38,299 nucleotides of DNA from Candidatus Rokuibacteriota bacterium (GTDB taxonomy: Bacteria > Methylomirabilota > Methylomirabilia > Rokubacteriales > CSP1-6). Each line of letters opens with the position of its first letter. Within the stretch, counting starts at the first letter, position 1. The DNA lies in NCBI GenBank assembly GCA_003220345.1, contig QHSC01000135.1, forward strand, positions 1 to 38,299, given 5' to 3'. The notes under the pieces were generated by a model. It saw only the letters and a list, made by a program, of their open reading frames with translations, was not told the origin of the DNA and searched no databases. The position numbers were made by a program, and so were the translations under genes. Below, piece by piece: positions 19,385 through 31,665 of this stretch.

Positions 19385-19978
19385 ATGTTCACCGGGATCG
19401 TCGAGGAGTGCGGACGGGTGCTCGAGCGGGACGGATCGCGTCTCACCGTTGAAGCCGATGCGACGCTCGGCGGCATCGAGATCGGCTCGAGCGTGGCCGT
19501 CAACGGCGTCTGCCTGACCGCGGTGGCCATCGGCTCCGGAGACCTCGCCTTCGATCTGGGCCCGGAGACCCTGTCGCGCACGGCCCTCGCCGATCTCGGC
19601 CCCGGCGACTCGGTCAACCTCGAGCGTCCCATGCGGCTCGACGGTTTCCTGGGTGGCCACCTCGTGCTCGGGCACGTCGACGGGGTCGGCTCGGTGATCG
19701 CGCTCGATCGGGCGGGGGAGACGGCGCGACTCAGGATCGAGTGGCAAGGTCAGGACTTGGCGCCCCTGCTCATTCCCCAGGGCTCGGTGGCCGTGGACGG
19801 CGTCAGCCTGACGGTGGCGGCCCTGGAGGCGGGGGCTTTCGAGATCATGCTGATCCCGCATACACTGGAGCGCACGACTCTGGGCGCCCTCAAGCCGGGA
19901 CGGAGGGTCAACCTCGAGATGGACGTGATCGGAAAGTACGTGCTGCGCGTGCTGAGCGTGAGAGGGGAGCCACGGTGA
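19385..19978 (+). CDS. ribE: Riboflavin synthase alpha chain
   Basis: A 197-residue riboflavin synthase that dismutates two lumazines into riboflavin. The start ATG at 19385 gives the diagnostic MFTGIVEE N-terminus; an upstream in-frame ATG at 19337 lies inside ribD and is rejected. An AAGGAG sequence overlaps the ribD end about ten bases upstream. Two tandem lumazine-binding domains are visible, the first with VNGVCLTAV and the second with VDGVSLTVA. The linker [11 protein letters not shown] is typical. It overlaps ribBA as GTGA. Confidence 0.96.
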   Translation: MFTGIVEECGRVLERDGSRLTVEADATLGGIEIGSSVAVNGVCLTAVAIGSGDLAFDLGPETLSRTALADLGPGDSVNLERPMRLDGFLGGHLVLGHVDGVGSVIALDRAGETARLRIEWQGQDLAPLLIPQGSVAVDGVSLTVAALEAGAFEIMLIPHTLERTTLGALKPGRRVNLEMDVIGKYVLRVLSVRGEPR

Positions 19979-21201
19979 CCACGGAGACCCGACGAGAGTT
20001 CGCGAGTATCGAGGCCGCGGTGGAGGACATTCGCGCGGGGCAGATCATCATGGTCGTGGACGACGAGGATCGCGAGAACGAGGGCGACTTCCTCATGGCC
20101 GCCGACCGGGTCACCCCCGAGGCCGTCAACTTCATGATCATGCACGGGCGCGGCCTCATGTGCATGCCCATGCTCGCCGAGCGTCTCGACGAGCTGCAGA
20201 TCCCCATGATGGTGAGCGACAACACCGCCCCCCTCGGCACCGCCTTCACGGTCAGCGTGGACGCCCGGCGCGGGGTGACGACCGGCATCTCCGCCTATGA
20301 CCGGGCGGTGACCATCCGCACCCTCGTGAGCCCGACCGCCCGCCCCGATGACCTGGCCCGGCCGGGGCACATCTTTCCCCTGCGCGCGATGCCGGGGGGC
20401 GTCCTGAGACGGGCCGGCCACACGGAAGCCGCCATCGACCTGGCGAGGCTGGCCGGCTGCTACCCGGCCGGCGTCATCTGCGAGATCCTCAACGACGAGG
20501 GAGGCATGGCGCGGGTGCCCGACCTCCTCGCCCTGGGCCGGCGGCACGGGCTCAAGTGCATCACGATCAAGGACCTCATCGAGTACCGCATCCACCAGGA
20601 GAAGCTGGTCCGGCGCGCCGCCACCACGCAGCTGCCCACCGAGTACGGGGAGTTCACCTGCATCGCCTACGAGACCACGGTGGACGACCGGCTGCCCCTG
20701 GCTCTGGTCATGGGCGATGTGCGGGGCGAGGAGCCCGTCCTCGTCCGCGTGCACTCCGAGTGCCTCCCCGGCGACGTCTTCGGCTGCCGCCGCTGCGATT
20801 GCGGTTCCCAGCTCCACAAGGCGCTCGCCATCATCGAGCGCGAGGGCCGTGGAATCCTCCTGTACATGCGCCAGGAGGGGCGCGGCATCGGGCTCCTGAA
20901 CAAGCTTCGCGCCTACGAGCTGCAGGACCAGGGCAAGGACACGGTGGAGGCAAACACCGTCCTGGGTTTCCAGGCCGACTTGCGCCACTACGGCATCGGG
21001 GCGCAGATCCTCGTCGATCTCGGCGCCAAGCGTCTGCGGATCCTCACCAACAATCCGAAGAAGATCGTCGGCATCGAAGGCTATGGTCTCCAGGTCGTCG
21101 AGCGCGTGCCCATCGAGATCCCTCCCACGGAGAACAACCGGCGATACCTCCTGACCAAGCGCGACAAGATGGGCCACCTCTTCTCTTCGTTCCCGGACTG
21201 A
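19975..21201 (+). CDS. ribBA: Bifunctional DHBP synthase / GTP cyclohydrolase II
   Basis: A 408-residue fusion supplying both precursors of riboflavin. Residues 1-200 form the 3,4-dihydroxy-2-butanone-4-phosphate synthase with [10 protein letters not shown], the histidine in GHTEAAIDL and the glutamate in CEILNDEGG all intact. Residues from about 205 form GTP cyclohydrolase II, with the zinc cysteines in [17 protein letters not shown] and the loop RQEGRGIGL. Both halves look active. It starts at a GTG overlapping ribE, so translational coupling is likely. Confidence 0.96.
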   Translation: MTTETRREFASIEAAVEDIRAGQIIMVVDDEDRENEGDFLMAADRVTPEAVNFMIMHGRGLMCMPMLAERLDELQIPMMVSDNTAPLGTAFTVSVDARRGVTTGISAYDRAVTIRTLVSPTARPDDLARPGHIFPLRAMPGGVLRRAGHTEAAIDLARLAGCYPAGVICEILNDEGGMARVPDLLALGRRHGLKCITIKDLIEYRIHQEKLVRRAATTQLPTEYGEFTCIAYETTVDDRLPLALVMGDVRGEEPVLVRVHSECLPGDVFGCRRCDCGSQLHKALAIIEREGRGILLYMRQEGRGIGLLNKLRAYELQDQGKDTVEANTVLGFQADLRHYGIGAQILVDLGAKRLRILTNNPKKIVGIEGYGLQVVERVPIEIPPTENNRRYLLTKRDKMGHLFSSFPD

Positions 21202-21202
21202 C

Positions 21203-21706
21203 ATGGCGGGCCGAGCTCCCCGCACCCCCTCGCGACCGCGCGCGGTCCCGGCGGGCCGCTTCGCCGTGGTGGCGGCTCGCTTCAACGAAGCCATCTCGAA
21301 GAAGCTCGCCGATGGCGCCGTGGCCGCCCTCAGCGAGGGTGGCGTGAGGCCCGAGCGCGTCGACGTCCACTGGGTGCCCGGCTCGTTCGAGCTGCCCCTG
21401 GCCGCCATGACGCTGGCGCGCACGCGCCGTTACGCGGCCGTCGTCTGTGTCGGCGTGGTGATCCGCGGGGAGACGCCCCACTACGAGTACGTGGCCGGCG
21501 CGGCCGCGCAGGGGCTGTCGCGCGTGGCTCTGGAAACCGGCGTCCCCGTCACCTTCGGCGTCATCACTTCGTTGACGGAGGAGCAGGCCTGGGAGCGCGC
21601 GGGCGGGTCCGTCGGTCACCGGGGGGAGGAGGCAGCGCGGGCCGCCCTCGAGATGGCGGGGTGGATGCGGGAAGGCCGCGCCTCGCGCCGGTCGGGGCGC
21701 CGCTGA
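21203..21706 (+). CDS. ribH: 6,7-dimethyl-8-ribityllumazine synthase
   Basis: A 167-residue lumazine synthase, joining the products of RibBA and RibD. It has ARFNEAI, PGSFELPLA and RGETPHYEYV with the catalytic histidine at 93. The phosphate-binding region GVITSLTEEQA differs from the common GVITTDTIEQA, and both ends carry short basic extensions. It begins one base after the ribBA stop and overlaps nusB as TGATG, the common rib-nusB arrangement. Confidence 0.95.
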   Translation: MAGRAPRTPSRPRAVPAGRFAVVAARFNEAISKKLADGAVAALSEGGVRPERVDVHWVPGSFELPLAAMTLARTRRYAAVVCVGVVIRGETPHYEYVAGAAAQGLSRVALETGVPVTFGVITSLTEEQAWERAGGSVGHRGEEAARAALEMAGWMREGRASRRSGRR

Positions 21707-22122
21707 TGGGCAAGCGCCGGAAAGCGCGCGAGCTCGCGCTCCAGCTCCTGTATCAGCTCGATCTGCAGGAAGAGTCCTCCCCCGAGCCGCACCTCGACGA
21801 GTTCTGGATGCGACATCCCGTGGACGCGGAGGTCCGGGAGTTCACGGAATCCCTCATCCGGGGCACCAAGCTTCACGAGGCGAAGATCGACGAGATGATC
21901 TCCGGGTACGCCCAGAACTGGGAGATCGAGCGCATGGCCGTGGTCGACCGCAACATCCTCCGCCAGGGGATCTTCGAGCTCCTGTGGGCCGAGGAAGTGC
22001 CGCCCAAGGTGGCCATCAACGAGGCGCTCGAGGTCGCGAAGAAGTTCAGCACGCAGGAATCCTCCCGCTTCATCAACGGCGTCCTGGACCGCATCCACAA
22101 AGAGCTGCGTCCCTCCGACTGA
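21706..22122 (+). CDS. nusB: Transcription antitermination factor NusB
   Basis: A 138-residue all-helical NusB. The N-terminus MGKRRKARELALQLLYQ, the central ILRQGIFELLW and the C-terminal INEALEVAKKFS with FINGVLDRI are all standard. It binds boxA RNA with NusE during rRNA transcription antitermination. It is the last gene of the classic ribH-nusB pair, with only seven bases to the next start. Confidence 0.96.
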   Translation: MGKRRKARELALQLLYQLDLQEESSPEPHLDEFWMRHPVDAEVREFTESLIRGTKLHEAKIDEMISGYAQNWEIERMAVVDRNILRQGIFELLWAEEVPPKVAINEALEVAKKFSTQESSRFINGVLDRIHKELRPSD

Positions 22123-22129
22123 GACCTGC

Positions 22130-22876
22130 GTGCGCTACGCGGTGCTCTCGGACGTGCACGGAAATCTCGAAGCTCTGTCCGCCGTCCTCGCCGATTCCGC
22201 GCGGGAAGGCGCGACCGGGCTCATCTGCCTGGGCGATGCCGTGGGTTACGGCGCGGACCCAAACGCGTGCGTCGAGCTTCTGGGCGAGCGCGTGACGCGG
22301 ATGGTCGCGGGAAATCACGAGCACGGCGCGCTCGGCCTGATAGACCTCGACTGGTTCAATCCCGTCGCCCGGACCGCCGCCCTCTGGACGCGCGAGCAGC
22401 TCGGGCCCGATCACGCGGCGTACCTGGAAGCCCTTCCCCTCACCGCCGCTCTCGGGGAAGCGACGTGCGTGCACGCCAGCCCGAGGCACCCGGAGGAGTG
22501 GGACTATCTCATCTCCGCCGAGGATGGCTGGAGCGCCTTCCCGGACTTCTCGACGCGTCTGTGCTTCGTCGGCCACTCGCACCGGCCGGGCGTCTGGTCG
22601 CTGGGCTCGAGCGGCCCCGACTTCGAGGACCTCGGCGGTCCGGAGGGAGCTGACCGCCGCATCGGCTTCCACGACGGGCGGCGCTACATCGTCAACGTCG
22701 GCAGCGTGGGCCAGCCGCGCGACTGGGATCGCCGGGCCGCCTACGTGCTCTGGGACGAGGACGCGCGCAGCGTGACGCTCCGGCGCGTCGAATACGACCA
22801 TCGCGCGGCAGCCCACAAGATCCTCGCCGCCTCGCTCCCGCGCGTGCTCGCCGATCGCCTCGCCAATGGGGTTTAG
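22130..22876 (+). CDS. Calcineurin-like metallophosphoesterase of unknown substrate
   Basis: A 248-residue metallophosphoesterase with all five metal blocks: SDVHGN (Asp8, His10), GDAVGYG, GNHEHG, a histidine in VHASPR and GHSHRP. The overall form resembles the YfcE/MJ0936 group of small phosphodiesterases; substrates in that group are often unknown, and nothing here points to one. It starts at a GTG seven bases after nusB and overlaps lnt by 11 bases, so it is co-translated with envelope genes. Confidence 0.88.
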   Translation: MRYAVLSDVHGNLEALSAVLADSAREGATGLICLGDAVGYGADPNACVELLGERVTRMVAGNHEHGALGLIDLDWFNPVARTAALWTREQLGPDHAAYLEALPLTAALGEATCVHASPRHPEEWDYLISAEDGWSAFPDFSTRLCFVGHSHRPGVWSLGSSGPDFEDLGGPEGADRRIGFHDGRRYIVNVGSVGQPRDWDRRAAYVLWDEDARSVTLRRVEYDHRAAAHKILAASLPRVLADRLANGV

Positions 22877-24410
22877 GCCGGGCTGGCCGGGGGCCGACGC
22901 TCGCCGGCGGCTCGGTCTCATCCTCTCGGGGGCGGCGGGAGCCCTGGCCTTTCCCGCGAACGACTGGTCGCTCCTCGCCTGGGTGTGGCTGGTGCCCGCG
23001 CTCGTGTCGGCATCCGAGCGGTCCCCACGCGGGGCGCTCGCCGATGGATGGCTCGCCGGGCTCAGCTTCTTCGTCGTGCTCCTGCGCTGGCTGGATCACA
23101 CCTTCGAGAGCTACAGCGCGATTCCGTGGCCGCTGACCTGGCTTCCCATCGGAGCCCTCGCCGCCTATTGCGGACTCTACGTCGGGGTGGTGTCGGCCGC
23201 CGTGTCGTGGCTGGGAAGCCGGCTCGGCCGAGGCTGGGGACTGGCGGCGGCGCCGGCCCTGTGGGTAGCCGGCGAGTGGATTCGCGGCTGGCTCATGGGC
23301 GGCTTCCCGTGGGGGCTACTCGGCTATTCTCAGCACCGGGCGCTCGCGGTCATCCAGATCGCCGAGTTCGGCGGCGTCTATGCGGTCTCCCTGATCATCG
23401 TCGCCGTCAACGCCGCCCTGGCGTCCTGGTGCGTGCTGGGAATTCGGCGGGCGGCGCCCGGCGCCACCGCGGCCGCCGTTCTCACGGCGGGATCGCTCGC
23501 ATTCGGCTGGTGGGTGCTCGCTCACGAATACGGCCCGGCGACGGGTCGTCCCGCCTCGTCCATCGAGGTGGCCGTCATCCAGCCCGCGATCGAGCAGTCC
23601 CTCAAGTGGGATCCCGCCCATCAGGCCGAGGCCCTCGCCCGCTACGAGCAACTCACGCGCGAGGCCGCGCGCTCGAAACCGAGGGTCATCCTGTGGCCCG
23701 AGACGGCAGCACCCATTTTTCTGCGCGGCGATCCCGTCCTGCTCTCGCGGCTGACCAGCCTTTCCGCCGAGCTCGGAGTGCCCATCCTGGTGGGCTCGAT
23801 CGACCGGCTGGCGGGACCACGCGGTCAGTTCCTGAACAGCGCTTTTCTGCTGGGAGAACAGGGGATTACGGCCAAGTATGATAAGATTCACCTCGTGCCG
23901 TTCGGCGAGTACATCCCTCTCGCCGGCCTCATAGGCTTTGTCAGGAGCTGGGCCGAGTTCATCTCGGACTTCGCGACCGGGACCAGCCAGACGGTTTTCC
24001 CGTTGTCCGGGGCGCCATTCGGCACCGTGATCTGTTACGAGGTCATCTTCCCCGAGCTGTTCAGGGGTTTCGTGGTCGGGGGCGCGAGCTTCATGGCGAA
24101 CATCACCAACGATGCGTGGTTCGGGCGTACGAGCGGGCCCTGGCAGCACCTGGGCACGCTGCCCCTTCGCGCGGTGGAGAACCGGGTCGCCATCGCCCGC
24201 GCAGCGAACACGGGAATCTCGGCGTTCGTGAGCCCATCGGGTATGGTGGGGCCGATGCTGCCCCTCTTCGAGCGCGGTCACCTCTCGGCGCGCGTGACTC
24301 TTCGGAGCCGGACCACGCTCTACACGCGCTGGGGGGACTGGCTGCCCTACCTCTGCCTCGCCGTCTCGGGGACGACGGCGGGGGCGGCTCTCCGTCGGCG
24401 AGCGACCTAA
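22866..24410 (+). CDS. lnt: Apolipoprotein N-acyltransferase Lnt
   Basis: A 514-residue inner-membrane enzyme that adds the third acyl chain to lipoproteins. About six N-terminal transmembrane segments precede a periplasmic nitrilase-like domain (about residues 230-480), and a final membrane helix follows. The catalytic triad is present: Glu279 in WPETA, Lys340 in KYDKIHLVPFGEY and Cys390 in CYEVIFPE. NDAWFGRTSGPWQH and RAANTGIS are also typical. Its clients are Lol substrates, including the lipidated M16 peptidase at 377, and the exporter genes lie three genes downstream. Confidence 0.95.
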   Translation: MGFRPGWPGADARRRLGLILSGAAGALAFPANDWSLLAWVWLVPALVSASERSPRGALADGWLAGLSFFVVLLRWLDHTFESYSAIPWPLTWLPIGALAAYCGLYVGVVSAAVSWLGSRLGRGWGLAAAPALWVAGEWIRGWLMGGFPWGLLGYSQHRALAVIQIAEFGGVYAVSLIIVAVNAALASWCVLGIRRAAPGATAAAVLTAGSLAFGWWVLAHEYGPATGRPASSIEVAVIQPAIEQSLKWDPAHQAEALARYEQLTREAARSKPRVILWPETAAPIFLRGDPVLLSRLTSLSAELGVPILVGSIDRLAGPRGQFLNSAFLLGEQGITAKYDKIHLVPFGEYIPLAGLIGFVRSWAEFISDFATGTSQTVFPLSGAPFGTVICYEVIFPELFRGFVVGGASFMANITNDAWFGRTSGPWQHLGTLPLRAVENRVAIARAANTGISAFVSPSGMVGPMLPLFERGHLSARVTLRSRTTLYTRWGDWLPYLCLAVSGTTAGAALRRRAT

Positions 24411-24413
24411 ATC

Positions 24414-25512
24414 ATGCTCGGAGACCTCAAGCGCGATCTCGCCGACGCGGAGAAGCAGCTCCAGGACCTCCGGGGGCATCTTTGACCTTCCCGCCAAGGA
24501 GACGCGGCTCGCCCTGATCGACCAGGAGATGTCGGCGCCCGCCTTCTGGGATGACAGCCGCAGGGCACAGACCCTCGTCCAGGAGCGCGCCGAGGTGGCC
24601 CGCACGGTCGGCCGCTTCAAGGAGCTCGCCCAGCAGGCGGAAGACCTCCGTGTCCTCTGGGAGATGGCCACGGAAGCGGGCGATGAGAGCGAGGCTCCGG
24701 AGATCGAGAAGGGGCTCGCCTCTCTCATGCACGATCTCGAGAGCTTCTCCATCAAGATCGTCCTGTCCGGACCCCAGGACAAGAAGAACGCCATCCTCTC
24801 GATCCATCCGGGGGCGGGCGGCACGGAGTCGCAGGACTGGGCCCAGAACCTCATGCGCATGTACCTGCGCTGGGCGGAGCGGGCCGGTTTCAAGGCCGAG
24901 GTGCTCGATCTCCTGCCGGGGGAAGAGGCGGGCATCAAGTCCGTCACCATCGAGATCACCGGAGAGTACGCCTACGGATATCTCAAGAGCGAGATCGGCG
25001 TGCACCGGCTCATCCGGATCTCGCCTTTCGATGCCTCCAAGCGCCGCCACACCTCCTTCGCCTCCGTCTCGGTGATTCCGGAGGTCGAGGACGTGGAGGT
25101 CGTGGTCAAGGACGAGGAGATCCGCGTCGACGTCTACCGCTCGTCCGGACCGGGCGGGCAGGGGGTCAACACGGCCGACTCCGCGGTGCGGATCACGCAC
25201 CTGCCCACGGGCATCGTGGTCGCCTGCCAGAACGAGCGCTCGCAGCTGCGCAACCGCGACACCGCCATGCGCATCCTCAAGTCGCGCCTCTACCAGGTCT
25301 ACGAGAAGAAGCAGCGCGAGGAGCTGGCGGAGCTGAGCGGAGAGAAGAAGGAGATCGCCTTCGGCAGCCAGATCCGCACGTACACCTTCCACCCCTACCA
25401 GATCATCAAGGATCACCGCACGGGCGTGGAGGTGGGCAACGTCGAATCGGTCATGGACGGCGGGATCGACCCCTTCATCGAGGCGTACCTCGGCCAGCCG
25501 AGATCGGCGTGA
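24414..25512 (+). CDS. prfB: Peptide chain release factor 2, expressed by programmed +1 frameshift
   Basis: RF2 recognises UGA and UAA stop codons. The gene starts at ATG 24414, reads 23 codons to CTT, and meets an in-frame TGA at 24483-24485. A +1 shift at CTT-T continues into [15 protein letters not shown] and the rest, giving 365 residues in total. The stop-recognition SPF tripeptide lies in [11 protein letters not shown] and the catalytic GGQ in SGPGGQGVN. The shift site is the classical autoregulatory one: low RF2 slows termination at TGA and favours the shift. The start codon is three bases after the lnt stop. Annotation from the downstream ATG at 24529 would lose the N-terminus. Confidence 0.96.
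24472..24486 (+). promoter_or_regulatory. prfB +1 frameshift signal
   Basis: GGGGG (24472-24476), a three-base spacer CAT, the slippery CTT (24480-24482) and TGAC (24483-24486) reproduce the known prfB element, including the weak TGAC termination context and the internal Shine-Dalgarno-like run at the standard distance. Confidence 0.95.
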
Positions 25513-25513
25513 C

Positions 25514-27096
<1,583 letters not shown>

Positions 27097-27097
<1 letters not shown>

Positions 27098-28333
27098 TGG
27101 CCGGGCGCGGCCTGCCCGTCGAGCTGTTCCTCTCGCTGCGCTACCTGCGGGCGCGGGGCCAGCGGGCCAATCTCTCTCTGTTCGTGTGGATCGGCGTGGG
27201 CGGCGTCTTCCTCGGCGTCAGCGCGCTGATCGTGGTCCTGGCCGTGATGACGGGATTCCAGGACGGCATCAAGGAGAAGATCATCGCGGCCAACCCGCAC
27301 ATCCTGGTGGTCGACCCGAGCGGCCGCGGCATCGAGGACGGCCCGGGCGTGGCCGCGCGCGTCCAGCCCGTTCCCGGCGTGCGCTCGGCCACGCCCTTCG
27401 TGCTCCAGCAGGCCCTCTTCACCGGGCAGCGCGGTGGCGCGACGGGCGGTCTTCTCCGCGGGGTGGACCTCGCCTCGCCCGCCGTGCGCAAGCAGATCCA
27501 GGCCGACATCGGAGCGGGCAGCCTCGAGCCCCTCCTCAGGACCTCGGGCGAGCCCGCCCTCCTCCTCGGCCGCGAGCTGGCGCGCACGCTCGGGCTCGTG
27601 CCCGGGGATCACGTCACCGTCATCTCCCCGCAGGGGGCGATGACGGCCGTGGGCCTCGTACCCAAGATGCGGCGCTTCGAGGTCGCCGGCTACGTCGAGA
27701 TCGGGCTCTACGAGTACGACGCGTCGATGGCCTACACGGGGCTGGCCGCGGCCCAGGAGTTCGCGGGGCTCGGCGAGCGCGTGTCCGGCGTCGAGATCAA
27801 GCTGAACGACCCCTTCGATGCCAAGGCCGTGGGAATCCGCGTGGCGAAGGCGGCGGGGCCGGGACTCTGGATCCGCGACTGGATGGGGATGAACCGCAAC
27901 CTGTTCGCGGCGCTCCAGCTCGAGAAGCTCGCGCTCTTCGTGATCGTCACCATCATCGTCCTCGTGGCGGGCTTCGCCATCATCGGGCACCTCGTGCTCC
28001 TCGTGGCCGAGAAGCGCAAGGAGATCGGCATTCTCAAGGCTATGGGCGCCTCGGCGCGCAGCATAGGGACGGTCTTTCTCGTCACGGGCATGCTCATCGG
28101 CGTCGTGGGCACGCTGAGCGGCAGCCTGTTCGGACTCCTCCTGATCTGGGTGCAGAACACCTACAAGATCATCCGGCTGGCCGGCGACGTCTATCAGATC
28201 GACCATCTGCCCATGAAGCTCACGTGGCTCGACTTCACGCTGGTGACGTCGGCGACGCTCCTGATCTCCTTTCTCGCCACCCTGTCGCCCGCGAGACGGG
28301 CGGCGCGACTCGACCCCGTCGAGGTCCTTCGCT

Positions 28334-28341
<8 letters not shown>
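27097..28341 (+). CDS. Lipoprotein-releasing ABC permease, LolC/LolE family
   Basis: A 414-residue permease that lifts outer-membrane lipoproteins from the inner membrane. It has an N-terminal membrane helix (about 25-50), a large periplasmic MacB-PCD-type domain (about 55-260), and three C-terminal transmembrane helices (about 285-400) with EKRKEIGILKAMGAS before the second one, the usual coupling motif. Only one such permease gene is seen, next to lolD, so it probably works as a homodimer like LolF rather than as a LolC-LolE pair. It overlaps lolD by eight bases. Confidence 0.92.
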
Positions 28342-29017
<676 letters not shown>

Positions 29018-29058
29018 TCGCTGCGCTTCCCGGGCGCCGAGCCCACGCTTTCAGGTAT

Positions 29059-29144
29059 TTCGGGGCCAATCGGGACGCTCCAGACAAGAAAAGGCTAGGC
29101 CGACCGAGGACTTGGGAGGTATACTCTCAACAGATTCGGGGCCA
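29059..29144 (+). repeat. Pair of TTCGGGGCCA direct repeats flanking the clpC promoter
   Basis: TTCGGGGCCA occurs at 29059-29068 and again at 29135-29144, 76 bases apart start to start. One copy lies upstream of the -10 box and one just after the expected transcription start, a placement that would suit an operator pair. It may also be coincidence in GC-rich DNA. Confidence 0.35.
29112..29130 (+). promoter_or_regulatory. clpC promoter -10 inside an inverted repeat
   Basis: TATACT (29120-29125) is a strong -10. It lies within TTGGGAG-GTATA-CTCTCAA, an inverted repeat with six of seven bases matching, which could be a repressor site. No good -35 is visible. It is not the CtsR, CIRCE or heat-shock sigma-32 sequence known to me. 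Confidence 0.4.
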
Positions 29145-29184
29145 CGTTACGGGCAGTCCAAACCCTGGGGAGCGAGGTCGCCAA

Positions 29185-31632
29185 GTGTTCGAGAGATTTA
29201 CCGAGAGGGCGCGGCGGGTCATCATCCTTGCGAGGGAGGAGGCGGGCCGCTTCCGCCACGATTTCGTCGGGACCGAGCATATCCTGTTGGGGCTGATCCG
29301 GGACGGCGAAGGGATCGCGACGGCCGTCCTCCAGCGACTCGGCCTCCGACTAGAGACGGTCAAGGCCGAGGTCGAGCGGGCCCTCGCCGGCTTCCCCAAG
29401 ACCCTGACCTTCGGTGAAGTCCCGTTCACCCCCCAGGCCAAGCGCGTCCTCGAGCTCTCGATCGAGGAAGCACGCCAGCTCGGCCACAACTACATCGGGA
29501 CCGAGCACCTCCTCCTGGGCCTCATGAAAGAGGGCCAGTCCATCGCCGCCAAGATCCTCGAGTCCCTCGGGGCGAGGCTGGACGAGGTCAGGCAGGAAAC
29601 CCTGGCCCTCCTGGGCGACCAGTACTACCCGCGGCCCAAGAAGCGCTCGCAGACCCCCGTGCTCGACGAGTTCGCCCGCGACCTGACCCAGCTCGCCCGC
29701 GAGGGCAAGCTCGACCCGGTCATCGGGCGCGAGACGGAGATCGAGCGGGTGATCCAGATCCTGGCCCGCCGGACCAAGAACAACCCCGTCCTCATCGGCG
29801 AGCCCGGCGTAGGCAAGACCGCCATCGTGGAAGGCCTCGCCCAGCGCATCGTGGGACACGAGGTGCCGGACGTGCTCGCCCAGAAGCGCCTGCTCCAGCT
29901 CGACCTGGGGGCACTCGTGGCGGGGACGAAGTACCGCGGCCAGTTCGAGGAGCGGCTCAAGGCGGTCATGAAGGAGATCCGCCAGTCGGAAAACGTCGTG
30001 CTCTTCCTCGACGAGCTCCACACCCTGATCGGGGCGGGGGCCGCCGAAGGCGCCATCGACGCCTCGAACATGCTGAAGCCGGCCCTCTCCCGCGGCGAGA
30101 TCCAGACCATCGGCGCCACCACGCTCGACGAGTATCGAAAGTACATCGAGAAGGACGGGGCCCTCGAGCGGCGCTTCCAGCCCGTCATCGTGCGGGCGCC
30201 CTCCGTGCCCGAATCGATCGAGATCATCAAGGGGCTTCGCCACAAGTACGAGGCGCATCATCGGGTCAAGATCACCGACGAGGCCATCGACGCGGCGGTG
30301 AAGCTCGCGGACCGCTACATCACGGACCGCCAGCTGCCCGACAAGGCCATCGACGTGATCGACGAGGCGTCCTCGCGAACGCGGCTCATGGCCTTGACGC
30401 CGCCGCCCGAGATCAAGGAGATCGGCAAGGAAGTCGAGCGTGTCGTCCGTGAGAAGGACATGTACCTCGAGGCACAGGAGTTCGAGAAGGCCGCCTCGCT
30501 CCGGGAGAAGGAAAAGCTTCTGCGCGGTCGCGACGAGGAGATGAAGCGGGAGTGGGACAAGCGCAAGGGCAAGGGCCCGCAGACGGTCAGCGAGGAAGAC
30601 ATCGAGTACATCGTGTCCCGTTGGACGGGGATCCCGCTATCCAAGCTCGAGGAGAAGGAATCGGCGAAGCTCGCCCGGATGGAAGAGGCCCTGCACGGGC
30701 GCATCGTGGGTCAGAAGGACGCGGTGGTGGCCGTGTCGCGAGCCATCCGGCGCTCGCGGGCCGGGCTCAAGGACAGCCGCCGTCCCGTGGGCTCCTTCAT
30801 CTTCCTCGGACCTACCGGAGTGGGAAAGACCGAGCTCGCCCGTGCCCTCGCGGAGTACCTCTTCGGGGACGAGAACGCGCTCATCCGGGTGGACATGTCC
30901 GAGTACATGGAAAAGTTCTCGGTGTCGCGCCTCCTCGGCGCCCCTCCAGGCTACGTCGGGTACGAAGAGGGCGGCTTCCTGACCGAGAAGGTGCGGCGGC
31001 GGCCCTACTCCGTCGTCCTCTTCGACGAGATCGAGAAGGCCCATCCGGACGTCTTCAACATGCTCCTGCAGGTACTCGACGACGGGCGCCTCACGGACTC
31101 CGTGGGCCACGTGGTCGACTTCAAGAACACCATCCTCATCATGACCTCGAACCTGGGCACGAGCTTCATCGGCAAGCGCACGGCCCCGGGTTTCCTGGCC
31201 GAGGGCGAGGGCGAGACGCACGACAAGATGAAGGAAAAAGTGCTCGACGAGCTCAAGCGTGCCTTCCGGCCGGAATTCATCAACCGGGTCGACGACATCA
31301 TCGTGTTCCACGCCCTGTCCAAGGAGAACATCACGGCCATCGTCCGCCTCATGCTGACCCGCATCAATGCCCAGATCTCCGACAAGGGCATCCAGCTCGA
31401 GCCCACGGAGGCCGCCCTGGATCTCCTCGTGCAGAAGGGCTTTGATCCCACCTACGGGGCGCGGCAGCTGCGCCGGACCATCCAGAAAGAAGTCGAGGAT
31501 CCGCTCGCGGAAGCCATCGTGCGCGGGCAGTTCGCGGACGGGGCGCGGATCGAGGTCGACGTAAACGGGGACGGCTTCATCTTCCGGGAGATACAGATCG
31601 CCGAGCCGCGGCTCGCGCTGGCCGAGCACTAG
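29185..31632 (+). CDS. clpC: ATP-dependent Clp protease ATP-binding subunit ClpC
   Basis: An 815-residue AAA+ unfoldase that feeds proteins to ClpP. I use the GTG at 29185, which gives the standard [13 protein letters not shown] start with GAGG seven bases upstream. Two Clp-N repeats (about 1-150) precede AAA-1 with Walker A GEPGVGKT (205-212) and [13 protein letters not shown]-like M domain (about 427-460) marks it as ClpC rather than ClpA or ClpB. AAA-2 has GPTGVGKT (542-549) and [15 protein letters not shown] tripeptide near residue 670 occupies the place of the ClpP-docking loop. ClpP and an adaptor such as McsB are not in the window. It probably shares a transcript with bamA, 33 bases downstream. 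Confidence 0.94.
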   Translation: MFERFTERARRVIILAREEAGRFRHDFVGTEHILLGLIRDGEGIATAVLQRLGLRLETVKAEVERALAGFPKTLTFGEVPFTPQAKRVLELSIEEARQLGHNYIGTEHLLLGLMKEGQSIAAKILESLGARLDEVRQETLALLGDQYYPRPKKRSQTPVLDEFARDLTQLAREGKLDPVIGRETEIERVIQILARRTKNNPVLIGEPGVGKTAIVEGLAQRIVGHEVPDVLAQKRLLQLDLGALVAGTKYRGQFEERLKAVMKEIRQSENVVLFLDELHTLIGAGAAEGAIDASNMLKPALSRGEIQTIGATTLDEYRKYIEKDGALERRFQPVIVRAPSVPESIEIIKGLRHKYEAHHRVKITDEAIDAAVKLADRYITDRQLPDKAIDVIDEASSRTRLMALTPPPEIKEIGKEVERVVREKDMYLEAQEFEKAASLREKEKLLRGRDEEMKREWDKRKGKGPQTVSEEDIEYIVSRWTGIPLSKLEEKESAKLARMEEALHGRIVGQKDAVVAVSRAIRRSRAGLKDSRRPVGSFIFLGPTGVGKTELARALAEYLFGDENALIRVDMSEYMEKFSVSRLLGAPPGYVGYEEGGFLTEKVRRRPYSVVLFDEIEKAHPDVFNMLLQVLDDGRLTDSVGHVVDFKNTILIMTSNLGTSFIGKRTAPGFLAEGEGETHDKMKEKVLDELKRAFRPEFINRVDDIIVFHALSKENITAIVRLMLTRINAQISDKGIQLEPTEAALDLLVQKGFDPTYGARQLRRTIQKEVEDPLAEAIVRGQFADGARIEVDVNGDGFIFREIQIAEPRLALAEH

Positions 31633-31665
31633 ACGGACCGACACTCGACTGAGCCGACCGGGACC

